Below are positions 38,738-52,700 of a DNA stretch of 64,000 nucleotides, one piece after another. The first letter of the stretch is position 1, and every line of letters starts with the position of its first letter. The stretch is from the NCBI GenBank assembly GCA_010094045.1, contig ML986796.1:5426-69425 (forward strand), read 5' to 3'. Origin of the DNA: Lojkania enalia. Its lineage: Eukaryota > Ascomycota > Dothideomycetes > Pleosporales. Under the pieces are notes generated by a model. The model worked only from the letters and a program-made list of their open reading frames with translations, did no database searches and was not told where the DNA came from. Both the position numbers and the translations under genes were made by a program.

Positions 38738-41700
38738 ACTATAGTATTTTATAGTATATTATAGTATATTAAATAATAGTAATTTACTATACTTTATAGT
38801 ATATAATAGTAATTAGCTATACTTTATAGTATATAATAGTAATTTACTATATTTTATAGTATTTTCTAAACAACAGCGTTTTATAATATACTATAATAGA
38901 CTTCTATATACTACTAGAAGTATAGTATTAATATACCGTTTAGTAATAAAACCTATTATCTTTAAAAATAAATACTTAATATAATAGTATAATATACTAC
39001 TATTTTACTAGGGTTTTATATATATTAGTAGTAATAGTAGTAGTAGTAGTCTACAAATATAATTTATAGCTAGATACTTTTAATTATTAACCCTAACTTC
39101 TTATATACCTATAATATTATAATATTTCTATTATTCTTTATTATAGTATTTTATTATAGTTATATTAATACTAATATAAATCTAGTATTTTATAATTAAT
39201 ACTCTATCGATTTTCTATTAAAGTTTCTAAGAAACCTATTAGCTAATTATATATCCGTAGATAAGAGATAAAAAAGATAAATAGGGGGTAATAGAGCTTA
39301 TTAATATATAGATAGTATAATAGGAATTAATATTATAGGTTTAGGACCCTTTAAATATACTCGATAAATTAAGATAGAATTTAGCTACTTATTATAGTAA
39401 AATCTAGAGATAATTTAGAGAAGCTATATAATTTCTAGATAGTTATCTATTTATATTCTATTACTATTATAACTTTTAACTTATATATTTAAATAAGAAT
39501 TATAATAGTATAAAATATTTAATAAATTACTTTAAATCTTAGACCTATCTAAAAACTCTAGTTCCTAAATATAATAGGTTCTATATACTTATAACTAGGC
39601 TTCCTAATAATAAAAATCTAATTATACTACTATACTTTACTAGCGTTTTTAAGTATAAACTAGTCTATATTATTATTAATAATAACTAGTCTTTTTAAAT
39701 AGTAGATTACCCGTTCTTTTAATAGTTTATTTAGTTCTTCTAATTAGATACTATATTAATTAGCCGATTTAATTTTATAGGGCTATTTAAGTATAAAGTT
39801 ATAATAGCTTAGTCCTCTCTTTTATATAACTTTAACTAAAGTATAAAGATATTAATTATATTTAATATCTAGTTTATAAAAAACTACTTTAATTTTCTTA
39901 TAGTAAAAGAGTACTATATTAATTAGGACTAGGAGTTCTATAAGAGACTACTTAATTTTATCCCTATTTAAGGAAATTATACTAGTACTTCTATAGTAAT
40001 AGAAGTACTATATATTCTATTAAATATAAATATATAATAATAATTACTAGTAACTACCTATAATAATACTACTAATAATAGTATACTTATATATATAATA
40101 TAAGAGAAACTATACGAAGATAGTATTAAATAGAATTATAAAGAGAATATAATTCTATACCTTACTTATATTATTAATCTTATTATTTAGGAAATTATTT
40201 ACTATTTTAAACTTATACCCCTTAAAAAGATAGGAGATAGAGGAACTTTATAGTAATATAATATAAATAAGATCTAGATATAGATTTCTATTTTAAATTC
40301 TTTTTATAAGATATAGCTTTTTATTATAGTTAGTTATTATAATTATTATATACTAATTTCTAGTTAGATTTAAGCTATTTATAAAGTAATCGATTAATTA
40401 CTATAGCGTTATAAGCGTTTTATTATTTTATAGAGCTCCCTACTACCTAAATACTAGTTGTTTATAATAAAAGATATCCTAACTTAATAGAATTCGATAT
40501 TTAATATATATAACCGAGTAGTAGACCTTAAATAATATATTAATAACTAGCTTTAATATAAAATTAATTTAAAGATTCCTACTTAGAGTTTTAGTAATAA
40601 TAAGGATGCTGAGGTAGATTTCTATAATTTCTAGCAACTTTAACTATCTACTACTAAATAGTACTATTTAATACTAATTATAGACCTGTTTAACAATTTT
40701 AAAAGGATAACTAAAATATTTAATAAGAATATAAAGCCTTAAATCTAGTATATTTAGTAAATATATAATAGGCTCTTTAATTTCCTAGATAATATAAATA
40801 AAGATCTAGCTAAAGATGTAGAGAGTAACTTAGATTAGCTAATAGTAGTAAAAACTATAGTAGAGAAGGGTTAATTTAAATTAAGTAAATACTATTTAAA
40901 AATAGATATAAAGTATAGTTACTTATTTAACTATATAATAATTTTAGATCTATCCTAAAAGTTTATAATATATAAAATACTTTTATTATAGCTATTTATT
41001 ATATTAGTTTCTAACTATAATTATAGAATAAAACTTAAAACTTTTAATATAGAAAAACCTATTACTAATAATTCCTTAAATATTTTAATTACTATAATAA
41101 GGATATACTAGGCTATATTTTATCTATAATACCCTAACCTTAATAAATATAAAGTAATAAGTAATTTTATAAACTATTTCTATAACGTTTATCCTTAAGT
41201 AGCTTCTTAAGTTTCTTAGGCTAGGATCTAAATAATGTAGGAGAGGAAGAGAGAGAAGAAGAGGGAGAGTTAGAGGAAGAAGAGAAAGGACTAACTTATT
41301 AAGAAGGAGAAAGTTATCTAAATATACCTCCTATTTAAGGTTATAACTTTAATATATTAGGCTAGTAGAGAGTAAATAAATATTAGTATCTATAGCTTAC
41401 TTAGATTATAAGAAATATTCTCCTAATATAGATTACAGGAGTTAGTATTAAACGAGTTTTTAATATTACTAGAAATATAATTAGAGATAAAAGATATTAC
41501 CTTACTATATAGAAAATCTAAAATATTATATTTCTAAAATATATAATAAGTAGAGAGAACTATTATATTAAAGAGGTATTTTAGACTATAGAGGCCTAAA
41601 ATACTAGTAAGCTAAGCTCTTTTTATAGTACTAATAAAGTTATAGATCTCTTTAAACTTCTAGTCTAGATATATAATAAAAAACTAGAGATTAATTAGAA

Positions 41701-41890
41701 GATTAACTAGAAGAATATTAATTCTAATACTACTACTAATAAGGAGCTGCTATAAAAGTATATTTATTAAGAAATTTATAAACTTCTATAGTTTATATAA
41801 TAAATTACTATTATAAATATATTATTATATTAGATTAAAGTATATAAAATTAATAGTTAAGAAGTATACTACTATAGTCTATAATATACT
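38738..41890 (+). mobile_element. hAT-type DNA transposon, RIPped
   Basis: The plus strand at 41,230-41,590 reads an acidic tract (GEEEREEEGELEEEEKG), then a tryptophan/valine block (RVNKY.YL.LT), then TGVSIKRVFNITRNIIRD, KRYYLTI and NIIFLKYIISREN. This is the C-terminal dimerisation region of hAT transposases, in which W..K...YP.L...A and S..ERVFS...I are the conserved positions. The upstream 2 kb has the same composition and probably holds the rest of the transposase. The left terminus may be in the gap, and I could not place the 8-bp target duplication or the inverted ends. Coding is destroyed by RIP-type stops. Confidence 0.75.
38780..38865. repeat. 30-bp tandem repeat near the left end of the hAT element
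   Basis: About 2.7 copies of a 30-bp unit (AATTTACTATACTTTATAGT plus ATATAATAGT). It may be subterminal repeats of the hAT element, whose end is probably in the adjacent gap. Confidence 0.65.
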
Positions 41891-42050
41891 ATAGTATACT
41901 ACCCTAGAATCTAATAAAACGAGATTAGCCTAATCTATAATAAATAGCTATAATAAAACTCTAGAATATTATATTATATATACTCTTACTAAGCTACTTT
42001 CTAAACTATACTAATTAGTTAGACTTTAAGGAAACCTAGTTTATATAATT

Positions 42051-42177
42051 CTACCTTAACCTATACCCTATTACTAAATAACTATCCTAATTCTACCTAT
42101 ATTCTAGACTAATTAGTAAGATTCTAATCTTAACTCTACCCTACTTACATAAAACCCTAACTCTAATCCAACCTATA
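42051..42177. repeat. Telomere-like degenerate minisatellite, inverted relative to 25,582
   Basis: Contains CCTTAACC, CCCTA and AACCCTAACTCTAATCC pieces in an irregular array. It resembles the reverse complement of 25,582-25,735. A Fot-C fragment starts directly to its right. Confidence 0.55.
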
Positions 42178-42184
42178 TTTATCT

Positions 42185-42665
42185 ACTAGCCTATAGTAGA
42201 CGCTTATTATCTACTAGTTATTAATAGTTATAAGAGCTATAAATCTATTAAATTTTAGCTACTCTATAAAAAGAAAGATATTATTCTATTATATATACTA
42301 GTATATTTATTACATCTACTATAGCTTCTAGATATAGGCTGTTTCTTACTATTAAAGAAAGTATATAAATATAAGATTAATAAGTTTATATAAACTAGTA
42401 TCTATTATATTATAAAGTTTAACTTTCTACTAATCTTTTATATAATATATCAGCGTTCTATTACTAAGGCTAATATATATATAAGCTTTTAAAGTACTAG
42501 TTTAAAACTATATAATTCTAATATAATACTATTAAAATTTAATATTAAGCTTTATACTCTATTATTACTACTAGTAGCTAGTTACTTCTAGAAGTTAAAA
42601 ATACTAACTAATACTATTAAACTAGAAGGATAAGAAGTTGCTTTTTATATATCTTACTTATTTTA
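42185..42665 (+). mobile_element. Fot-C copy 3: transposase C-terminal fragment
   Basis: The plus strand reads LLVINSYKSYKSIKF, then ILLYILVYLLHLLQLLDIGCF and INKFI. These are the second DDE block and the MPPHSSHLLQPLDVGCF block of Fot1/pogo transposases, with Asp-to-Asn and similar changes. It is collinear with the reverse complement of about 8,200-8,600. It lacks both inverted ends. Confidence 0.8.
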
Positions 42666-43376
42666 AGCGTTTCTTATATGAGGTAGATATCTAGTTATAG
42701 CCTAATATATCTTAAATTTCCTCTCTCTACTATAATTTCTACTTTTTTTTCTACTAACTTTTTAAAGAATTAAATAACTTTCTATTCTATTAATAATATA
42801 ATAATTATATTAAACTTGTTTAGTATATTAATTATTATACTAGATACTAACTAACTAGCTAAAAATAGTTTTCTTAAACTAATACTTAACTAGTTAAATC
42901 TCCTTCTTTTAAGTATATAAATATTAGTAATACCTAAATAAGATTATACTCTTCTTCTATATTATTAGCCTACTATTATTACTATTATAATTATAACTTC
43001 TACTATAGTTATAGATCTAGATATTATTAGATTAAAAATTATAGCTAGATTAAATTATAACTTCTTCTAATAGATATAATACCTCTACCCTATATAAAAT
43101 AGATAGCTAGTTATATTAAGTTCTTATATTATAGCTATAATTTTTAATTGTAGCTACTTTTTAAAAGAGAGTACTATTATAGTATTCTTATATTTCCCTC
43201 TAATACTTATATATAGTACGCTTACTTTTATATATATATCTTCTTCTTCTCTTTTATCTTTCTATTTACTTTATATATAGCTTACTCTTTAGTTATTCTC
43301 TTATATAATACCTAAGATCTGTATATAATATACTATATTAAGTATTAGATAAGCTTTATCATCCCTATTTATAACC
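42666..43376. other. AT-rich stretch without recognisable genes
   Basis: RIPped sequence with several pyrimidine-rich runs (for example 43,195-43,260). No LTR pair, inverted repeat or coding motif was recognised. Confidence 0.5.
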
Positions 43377-43381
43377 TCTTA

Positions 43382-43583
43382 TAAGAAGGTTTAAGGATAT
43401 AATAGGATTAGATATAATAAGAATCTATTATTATTAAAGCTAGAGAAAGAGAAGAGAAGGTATACAGTAGTAAGATATATATTATTCGCTTACTTTAGTC
43501 CAGGTAGGTATAGAGTTGTATAAGAGCAACTGCTATTATAGTATTATAGGAATAGGACCGAGTTATAGGCTGGGACCTTTATA
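43382..43583 (-). repeat. Gypsy-2 old copy 3' LTR (202 bp)
   Basis: Reverse complement of the TGTAAAGGTCCCGG...TTCTCA LTR with many CA/TG-to-TA changes. It is more mutated than its mate at 54,193. Confidence 0.92.
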
Positions 43584-43599
43584 ATATTCCCCTCCTCCT

Positions 43600-46500
43600 C
43601 CTTCTCTTCCTCTAGTACTAAGTTGTATAGACAAGTAGTTCTTTAGTAAAGTTCCGCCCTATATCCCGTTCGAATTCTTCTAGAGCGATTATATCTTTAT
43701 AGTCGCTCTAGTCGTTCTATAAAGGTATAGTATAACTAGTCTACTTATAAAGAAACTACTATTTTAGGCTACCTCCTCTCTTACTAATTACTCGTACGTC
43801 TTAGATTTTCTTAAGCTTCTATTTATCTTCGTTTCTAACGCTAATTAGCGCTAGTTAATAGTTGTCCTATATTTAACTTAGTAACAGGTCTTAAGTAATA
43901 GGGCGAAGTAGTATTATATAGAAGATATTATAAATTTCTAATAGGGTATCTAGTTAGTATATATTTTATCTAATAGTCTTAATAACTATATATTATTAAT
44001 AGAGCTTATAGAGCTTCTTTTTTCTTATAGAGTCTATTTTAATATTACGTATATTAAGCTAAACTTTATCCTCTAATTAGTATTATAGTATAGAATCTCT
44101 TATATAATTATAAATTTCTTACTACTACTATTATATATAGGCTATTATTATTTACGCGAATTTAACGTAGTCTTTTAGTTTACTAATAATCTATTTTACT
44201 ATATAAATAGGGTCTCTAGGCTACTCTATTAGCGGTTTCTCTTCTAATTATACAGACTCTTCTGAGTTTAAGTAATAGCTATAAATAAGAAAGAATAAGC
44301 TAACTTTTATAGAGAAAGCGTCTCTAATACTAATAGTAATCTAAGCTAGTAGTAGCTATAGATTCCAGTTATCCTGGTAGTAGTTATAATAGTAGTAGAG
44401 AAGCTTTTTAAGTAGCTGGTTTATATACTCTATACTTCTATCGGTCTCTAGATAGTATACTATTAATAGCCTTTACTTAATCTTAAGAATTTAATAGATA
44501 TATACCTATATACTTTATATAAACTACTTTTCTCTATTAGAAACTATTACTTATAGGAGCCTATAATATACTATAAAATACTCGATAAACTTATTAGCTA
44601 ATATTTAGCTTTTAAAGTTTAAAATAGTAATAAAGAATATTTCTTTACTTAAATAGTCTATAATAATAAGAATATACTTATTACTATATATAGTTTTTAG
44701 TAAGTTAATAATATAGTCTATTAAAATTTCTAACTATACCCTCTTAGGGACTAGAAGAAAATATAGTAGGCCTTTTTTTCTAGAATATTAAACTATATTT
44801 CTACTATAGAAGTAGTAATTTTATATAAAGCGTTTAATATCCGCTACTATTCTAGGCTAAAAGTAGTATCGTAATATTAATCTGATTATAATATTCTTAC
44901 TAGAATAGCTAGCTAAGTAAGAGTTGTAAGTTTCTTAGATTAACTTTATACGAAGTAACTTACTCTTAAGAACCTAAACGCGTTCTCTCTATATTAATCT
45001 ATCTTCTAGAACTAAAAGGTTAGATAGGCTAATTCTAAGGTAATAGAGGATTTCTAGAAGTATTCTCTCCTCTACTTTAGTAGTACGGAGAAGTATAGTA
45101 TACATCTTATCTTTTTCTTAGATATTTTACTATAAGGTTTCTATTAGTATTTACTACTCCTCGTACGATATCTTAGTTATAAACTCCCCTTTATCTATAG
45201 ATTCCTCCCCTAATATAGAGTCTTCTAGGATAACTACCTCTACCTAATTGTTAGAAGTATCTTTAATATACTAGTTTCTAATTTATATAGAAGCTATATA
45301 AATTCTATTCTTAAAATTAGACGGTCTAAAAAATTAGCTAATTCTTCTCTAAATCTGCTTATTATTAGCTTCTTTTAGAAGATCCTAATTATAATATAAG
45401 AGAGTATTAGCTAGAATATTAAACTTATCTAGCTTATATTTAAACTAGAAGTTAAACTAGATAAAAAATACCGCCTATCTTATCTAGTACTTAGAGAACC
45501 TTTATACTTTAGTAAAGTATTTTAGATTATAATAATCTATACGAACTATAAAGTATATAAATAGTTTTAAAAACTTCTCCTATTCTTTAAAATATTATAT
45601 AACTGCTAGTAATTCTTTATTATAGATTAGGTAGTTATACTCTATAAGAAGTATTTACTTTAATATAAAAGTAATAAGTTTTAAAACTCCTTTATTATTA
45701 TATTATAGAAACGTACTTCTAGTATACTAGTTAGAGGTATTATACTCTAAAATTATTTCTCTTTTAGGGTTATACTAAGCTAATATTAGCGTTTATACGA
45801 AATATTACTTTAGATAATTAAAGGTAGTAAGTATCTAATTATCGAGTTAAAACTATTTCTTCTCTTATTCCCTTTAGATAAAAACTATTAGTAAAGTAAC
45901 TACTTTAGAAAATTCTTTAATAAACTAGTAGTAGAAGTTTATAAAGCTTAAAAAACTCTATATACTATAAACTAATATAGGTACTTTCTAGTCCTAGATT
46001 ACTTTAACTTTCTATAAGTCTATTTAGATACCTTTTTCCGCATTAATAATAAAGCTAAGATATTTTATTATATAAACCTTAAATTTGTATTTATTAATAT
46101 TAAATTAGAAGCTAATATCTATTAGCTTTTAAAGAATTACTTTAATATAGTACTAATAGTTTTATAGGGAGCTGTCTATATATATAAGAATATTATCTAA
46201 GTATATTAAGATAAAGTCGCTTAAATACTCCTAGATTATATAATTAATATACTATTAGAAGGTATTTAGAGTATTTATAAGACTAAAGGGTATAATTAGC
46301 TACTTATATAAACTATAGTAGGTTATAAATACTATCTTCTACTCGTCTTCTTCTTTAATTTAGATCTTATTAAATGCAGCAATAATATTAAGTTTTATAA
46401 ACTATTTAGCTTAACTAATTTAATTTAGCGTTTCTTAGATTAGAGGTAGAAGGTAGTAGTCTTTCTATAAAATAGCGTTCAGGGCGTAGTAGTTAATATA

Positions 46501-48247
46501 AAAGTAGAGGCTACCCCCTAGTTTTTATATGAATAGAACTGGTGCTATAATTAGAGAGTTGCTAACCCGAATAAATCCTTTATTAAGGAGCTCTATTAGG
46601 GTCTTCTAAAGGATAAGGAGCATCTCCTATAATATTCTATATAAAGGACCTAAGGGGATCCTTAGAGGGCTTCTATCTTTCCCTTCCAGCTCGATTATAT
46701 AGTCTACTCCTAGTCTTAAAGGTGGTAGCTTATTAGCTTCCTATTAATTAAAGGTATAGAGCTACTGTATATATTCTTTAGGGAGTTTCGTATAAGGGTT
46801 TATCTTCAGCTTATTTTCTAGAGCCTTCTAAATGTCGGCTATATTAACGGTAAAGATACGGGGTAGTTTAGTAAGGGAATTTTACAGGCGTCTCCTATAG
46901 CGTTTCACTATAATAGAGAAAGTATATACTAAAACTTAGGTAATATTAGCTATATATTACTACTTCTAAAGCTCCTGGTTTTATACGATTACCCCTATTC
47001 TACAAATATATAGGATTTCCGTTTTTAGGTTAATAATTATATCCTCGCTTTACCTTTATAAGCGTCCTAAAATTATACTATAATCTCCTTCTATCCTTAG
47101 AACTACGTAAGTAAATACCCGACTTGGACCTACCTAACTCCTACCTATATCTAGTAAGTCGATAATAGCTACCTTTTTAATAATTCCAGCCGAGAAGTTA
47201 CTAAATAATAAGGCTGTTAATAGTATTAGAAGGCGGAGGTATTCCAGTCCAGCCTTTTATATAATCCTTTTCTCAACTATTATATATAAGTTACAACTAT
47301 TATCTATTAAGGTAAGAAGGCTAAAGGTATTATTAAGTAGTATGGGGGCTGTAAATAGAGTACTAGTCATCTAAAATCGATCAAATTTATCTAGTACTTA
47401 CTTATTCGCCTACCCTTTTTATAGCTCTAAGCGCTAACTTCTATTTAGAGTAATACTTTTCCTATTCTATCAGCTTAAGTTATATCTCTACATTCCTTAT
47501 TATACTAAATAGGCTCTAGCGGTATTATATAAGCTTAATTAAACTATATACTACTCTTGGGTGGAGTATAGCAGCAGTTTTAAGTAAAGTAACTCTTATT
47601 TCCGCAGGTAAAATAGGTATTCTATTATTTCTAAGCCTTTAGTTCTTTCTCGGTAATATTTCTTATCTTCTCCAGTAGCTAAAGCCTTATATCTAGGCGC
47701 CGTACGAGTCTGCGATTAGTTGTTAGCATCTAGTCTATAGTATTATTAATAGTAGCTAATAGTTGTAGTTGCGGGAGCAGCGTAAGTAGCTATCTCTAGC
47801 TATCCCTTATCCAACTGGTCTTCCCCCTACTAAAGAACTATATAAAAGTACTATCAAGTTTAGCTATTTTAAGATAGTTATTAAGAATATAAAGTTTCTA
47901 TATAAAGGTCGCGTATAATATAAAGTCTTCCTTACTAACGCTACTAATTATTAATTAGCGGAGCTCGGGATAAATCTTCCCTTCTAGATTTTATATCTTA
48001 ACTTAGTCTGGGTAAGAGTTATACAACGCTTCTATAGAAAGATAATTATACTTAACTAGAAACTTAATAAAGATTTTATTACCTTATCTTAGGGTTTTAA
48101 ACTCGATTCTAGCTTATTTCTAACAGTAGGGGTTATTATATTATATATCTATAATTGTCTAGAATTTATTATAGGTAAGAGTACCTATAGTAATATATTT
48201 TTTATATAATTAAAGGTATATTCTAGTATTATTCTTATAAAACGATG
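43600..48247 (-). pseudogene. Gypsy-2 old copy, pol and most of gag
   Basis: Collinear, as reverse complement, with 48,900-53,550 of the young copy, so it covers the chromodomain (left end), integrase, RNase H, RT (active site near 46,200-46,220), protease and gag. Stop codons are dense. It breaks at the CTATA target at 48,248-48,252 and the gag start resumes at 53,757. Confidence 0.85.
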
Positions 48248-48252
48248 CTATA

Positions 48253-48454
48253 TGTAAAGGTCCCGGCCTGTGGCTCGGTCCCGTTCCTGCGATGCTATGA
48301 TGGTAGTTGCCCTTATACGACCCTGTACCTGCCTGGACTAAAGTAAGCGAATAACATATATCTCACCACCGTGTACTTTCTCTTCTCTTTCTCTAGCTTT
48401 AACAATAATAGATTCTCATTGTGTCTGATCCTATTGTGTCCTTAGACCTTCTCA
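48253..48454 (+). repeat. Gypsy-2 young copy 5' LTR (202 bp)
   Basis: Starts TGTAAAGGTCCCGG and ends ACCTTCTCA. Followed by ATTTGTTAAAGCTC, the position of the primer-binding site; I cannot assign a tRNA. Confidence 0.93.
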
Positions 48455-48523
48455 ATTTGTTAAAGCTCATACTGCACCAGATTCTATCTTAACTGCTGAG
48501 CAGACCTGCTACTATACGAAGTT

Positions 48524-49760
48524 ATGGACCAAAACGGACCGGTAGAACAAGGATTCGATATGGCGACTGTACAGAGACAGTTCGCTGAAATGGCAGCCAG
48601 GCTGGAATGCCTAGAGAAAGAAAAGCAGCAATGGCAACTTGAAAGAACAAGCCTTTATCGGAAGCTCGAGGAGCAACTGAATGAGCACTCAGCCCCTAAG
48701 AGGAGCATCTCGCCGACCATACTATTAACAACTACTAAGCCTATTCGTACGAAAGCTATACTTAATAAGCTAGACAAGTTCTAAGGAGACCGTAAAGCGT
48801 ACCCTATTTGGAAAAGCAGCATGAAGACTAAGATCCGTATCGACGGTTCATCTATAGGCTTAATAGACACGATAGTAGCAGCCTATATAGTATTGTTTTG
48901 TAAGAGCGATGCTAGAATGTACCTTTAGTTGTACGAAAAACGTATTACTGCAGGCACCCTTACCTATAATAAATTCTAGACAATCATGGACATACGATAT
49001 AATAACCCCTACCGTTAGAAATGAGCCGGGATCGAGTTTAAAACCCTAAGATAAGGTAATAAGACCTTTATTAAGTTCCTAGTCGAATACGATCGTCTCT
49101 CTATAGAAGCGTCGTACGACTCTCACCCAGACCAAGTTAAGATACAAGATCTAGAAGGGAAGATTTGTCCCGAGCTCCGCTAATTAACAATCAGCGGCGT
49201 TGGTGAGGAAGACCTTACGTCGTACGCGACCTTCGTACGGAAACTTCACATTCTTAATAACCGTCTTAAAGCAGCTAAACTCGATAGCGCTTTCACACAG
49301 TCCTTCGGTAGGGGGAAGACCAGTTGGATAAGGGAAAGCCAGGGACAGCTACTTACGCCACTCCCGCAACCACAACTATTAGCTGCTATTAACAATACTA
49401 TAGACTAGATGCTAACAGCTAATCGCGGACTCGTACGGCGCCTAGATATAAGGCCTCAGCTACCGGAGAAGATGAGGAATATTACCGAGAAAGAGCTGAA
49501 GGCTTAAAAACAATAGAATACCTATTTTACCTGCGGAAACAGGGGTTACTTTACTTAAAGCTGCTGCTACGCTCCGCCTAGGAGTAGTATATAGTTTAAT
49601 CAGGCTCGTACAATGCCGCTAGAGCCTGTTTAGTGTGATAAGAAATGCAGAGATATAGCCTAAGCTGATAGGATGGGAAAAGTATTACTCTAAACGGAAG
49701 TCGGCGCTTAGAGCTATAAAAAGGGTAGGCGAATAAGCAAGTACTAGATGAATTTAATCG
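48524..49760 (+). pseudogene. Gypsy-2 young copy gag
   Basis: Starts with ATG at 48,524 and is open for 86 codons. Residues about 14-55 are rich in Glu, Lys, Arg, Gln and Leu with a coiled-coil spacing. The first stop (TAA at 48,782) and later ones are Gln-type RIP stops, after which the frame continues: KAYPIWKSSMKTKIRIDG, then SYATFVRKLHILNNRLKA. Near 49,520-49,565 it ends in a nucleic-acid-binding CCHC knuckle, readable as YFTCGNRGYF plus SCCYAP with Cys-to-Tyr and His-to-Tyr changes. It would build the virus-like particle. Confidence 0.85.
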
Positions 49761-49765
49761 ATTTC

Positions 49766-52700
49766 AGATGACTAGCGCTCTATTTACAGCCCCCGCACTA
49801 CTTAATAACACCTTTAGCCTTCTCGCCTTAATAGATAATGGCTGTAACTTATATATAATGGTCGAGAAAAGGATTGTACGAAAGGCTGGACTGGAATACT
49901 TCCGCCTCCCAACGCTATTAACAGCCTTATTATTCAGCAACTTCTCGGCTAGAATTATTAAGGAGGTGGCTATTATCAACTTACTAGATATAAGTAGGAG
50001 TCGGGCAGGTCCAGGTCGGGTATTTACTTACGTAGTCCCAAGGATAGAAGGAGATTATAGTATAATCTTAGGACGCCTATAGAGGTAAAGCGAGGATACA
50101 ATCATCGACCTAAAAACGGAAATCCTATACATTTGTAGAACAGGAGTAATCGTACGAAACTAGGAGCTTTAGAAGTAGTAACGCACGGCTAATATTACCC
50201 AAGTCTTAGTATATACTTTCTCTACTATAGTAAAACGCTATAAGAGACACCCGTAAGATTCCCTTACTAAACTACCCCGCATCTTTACCGTTAGTATAGC
50301 CGACATTTAGAAGGCTCTGGAAAATAAGCTGAAGATAGACCCTTATATAAAACTCCCTAAAGAATATATGCAGTAGCTCTATACCTTTAATTAATAGGAA
50401 GCCGATAAGCTACCGCCTTTAAGACCAGGAGTAGACTATACAATCGAGCTGGAAGGGAAAGATAGAAGCCCTCTAAGAATCCCCTCAGGTCCTTTATATA
50501 GAATATTATAGGAGATGCTCCTTGTCCTTCGGAAGACCCTGACAGAGCTCCTTAATAAAGGATTTATTCGGGTCAGCAACTCCTCAGCTATAGCACCGGT
50601 CCTGTTTATACGAAAACTAGGGGGTAGCTTCCGCTTCTATATTAACTACCGCACCCTGAACGCTATTATATAGAAAGACTGCTACCCTCTACCTCTAATC
50701 CGGGAAATGCTGAATTAAATTAGTCGAGCTAAGTAGTTTATAAAACTTAATATTATTGCTGCATTTAATAAGATCCGAATTAAAGAAGGAGACGAGTGGA
50801 AGATAGCGTTTATAACCCGTTACGGTTTATATAAGTGGCTGGTTACACCCTTCGGCCTTATAAATACTCCAAGTACCTTCCAACAGTATATTAATCGTAT
50901 AATCTAGGAGCATTTAGGCGACTTTATCTCGGTATACTTAGATAATATCTTTATATACACAGACGGCTCCCTGCAAGACTATCGGCGCTACGTTAAAGTA
51001 ATCTTTTAAAAGCTGATAGATGCTAGCTTTTAACTCGATATTAATAAGTGCGAATTTAAGGTCCGTACGATAAAATATCTTAGCTTTATTATCGATGCGG
51101 AAAAGGGTATCCGAATAGACCTACAGAAAGTTAAAGCAATCTAGAACTAGGAAGCGCCTATATTAGTTTGTAGTATATGGAGCTTTTTAGGCTTTATAAA
51201 CTTCTACCGCCAGTTTATTAAAGAATTTTCTGAAGTGGTTGCTCTACTAACAGCTCTTACCTAAAGGGAATAAGAGAAGAAATAGTTTCAACTCGATAAT
51301 CAGGCACTTGCCACCTTTAATCACCTAAAGCGATGCTTCGTATGAGCGCTAGCGTTAGTCTAGTATAACCCTAAAAGGGAAACGATTCTAGAGTATAATA
51401 CCTCTAGCTAATATACTAGAAGCACGTTTCTATAATATAATGACGAAGGAGTTCTACAACCTGTCGCTTTTATATTAAAGCGAATACTTCTTGTAGAGTA
51501 TAACTACCTAATCTATAATAAGGAATTACTAGTAGTTATATAATGCCTTAAAGAATAGAAGAAGTCCTTAAAACTACTTACGCACTTTACAGTTTGTATA
51601 GATTACTACAACCTAAAATACTTTACTAAGGTATAGAGGCTCTTTAAGCGTCAGGCGAGGTAGGCGGTATTTCTTACCCAGTTTAACTTCCAGTTTAAAT
51701 ATAAGCCGGGTAAGCTTAATATCCTAGCTAATACTCTCTCGCGTCGCGATCAGGATCTCCTAAAAGAAGCTGACGATAAGCAGATCTAGAAAAGGATTAG
51801 CTAACTCTTCAGACCGTCCGATTTTAAGAATAGGGTTTATACAGCCCCTATACGAACTAGAAACCAGCGTGCTAAAAATACTCCTAATAATTAGGTAGAG
51901 GTGGTTGCCCCGGAAGACTCTGCATCAGGGGAGGAATTTATAGATAGAGGGGAGTCTATAACCGAGATATCGTATAAGGAGCAGCAAACACTAATAAAGA
52001 CCTTATAGCAAGATGCCTAAGAAAAAGATAAGATATACGCTGCACTTCTCCGTACTACTAAAGTAGGGGAGAGAATACTTCTAGAAACCCTCCGTTACCT
52101 TAGAATTAGCCTATCTAACCTCTCAGTCCTGGGAGACAGATTAATGTGGAGAGAACGTGCTTAGGTTCTTAAGAGCGAGTTACTTCGTACAAAGTTAATC
52201 TAAGAGACTTATAACTCTTACTTAGCTAGCTACTCTAGTAAGAATATTACGATCGGGTTAATATTACGGCGCTACTTTTAGCCTGGAATAGCGGCGGACA
52301 TTAAACGCTTTATACGAAATTGCTACTCTTATAACAGGAATATAGTTTAGCGTTCTAGAAAAAAAGGCCTGCTGCATCCTCTTCCAGTCCCTAAGAGGGT
52401 ATAGTCAGAAATTTTAATAGACTATATTATTAACTTACCGAGAACCGCACGTAGTAATAAGTATATCCTTATTATTACGGACCGTTTAAGTAAAGGAGCA
52501 CTCTTTATCGCCGTTCCAGACTTTAAGAGCTAAACATTAGCTAATAAGTTTATCGAGTATTTTGTAGCATATTACGGGCTCCCACAAGCAATAGTCTCTA
52601 ATAGAGGAGAGTAGTTCGTACGAGGCGTATAGGCACGCGTCTGCCGAATTCTTAAGATTAAGCAAAGGCTATCAACAGCATACTATCTAGAGACTGACGG

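Noticed and set aside
39020..39052. Short TAG trinucleotide run
   Set aside because: Simple sequence at the left part of the hAT element; no structural role visible.
39983..40010. Hairpin with 11-bp arms (TAGTACTTCTA)
   Set aside because: Short palindromes are expected by chance in TA-rich RIPped DNA, and it lies in the hAT coding region.
49764..49979. 71-codon minus-strand ORF
   Set aside because: Opposite strand of the Gypsy-2 protease region.
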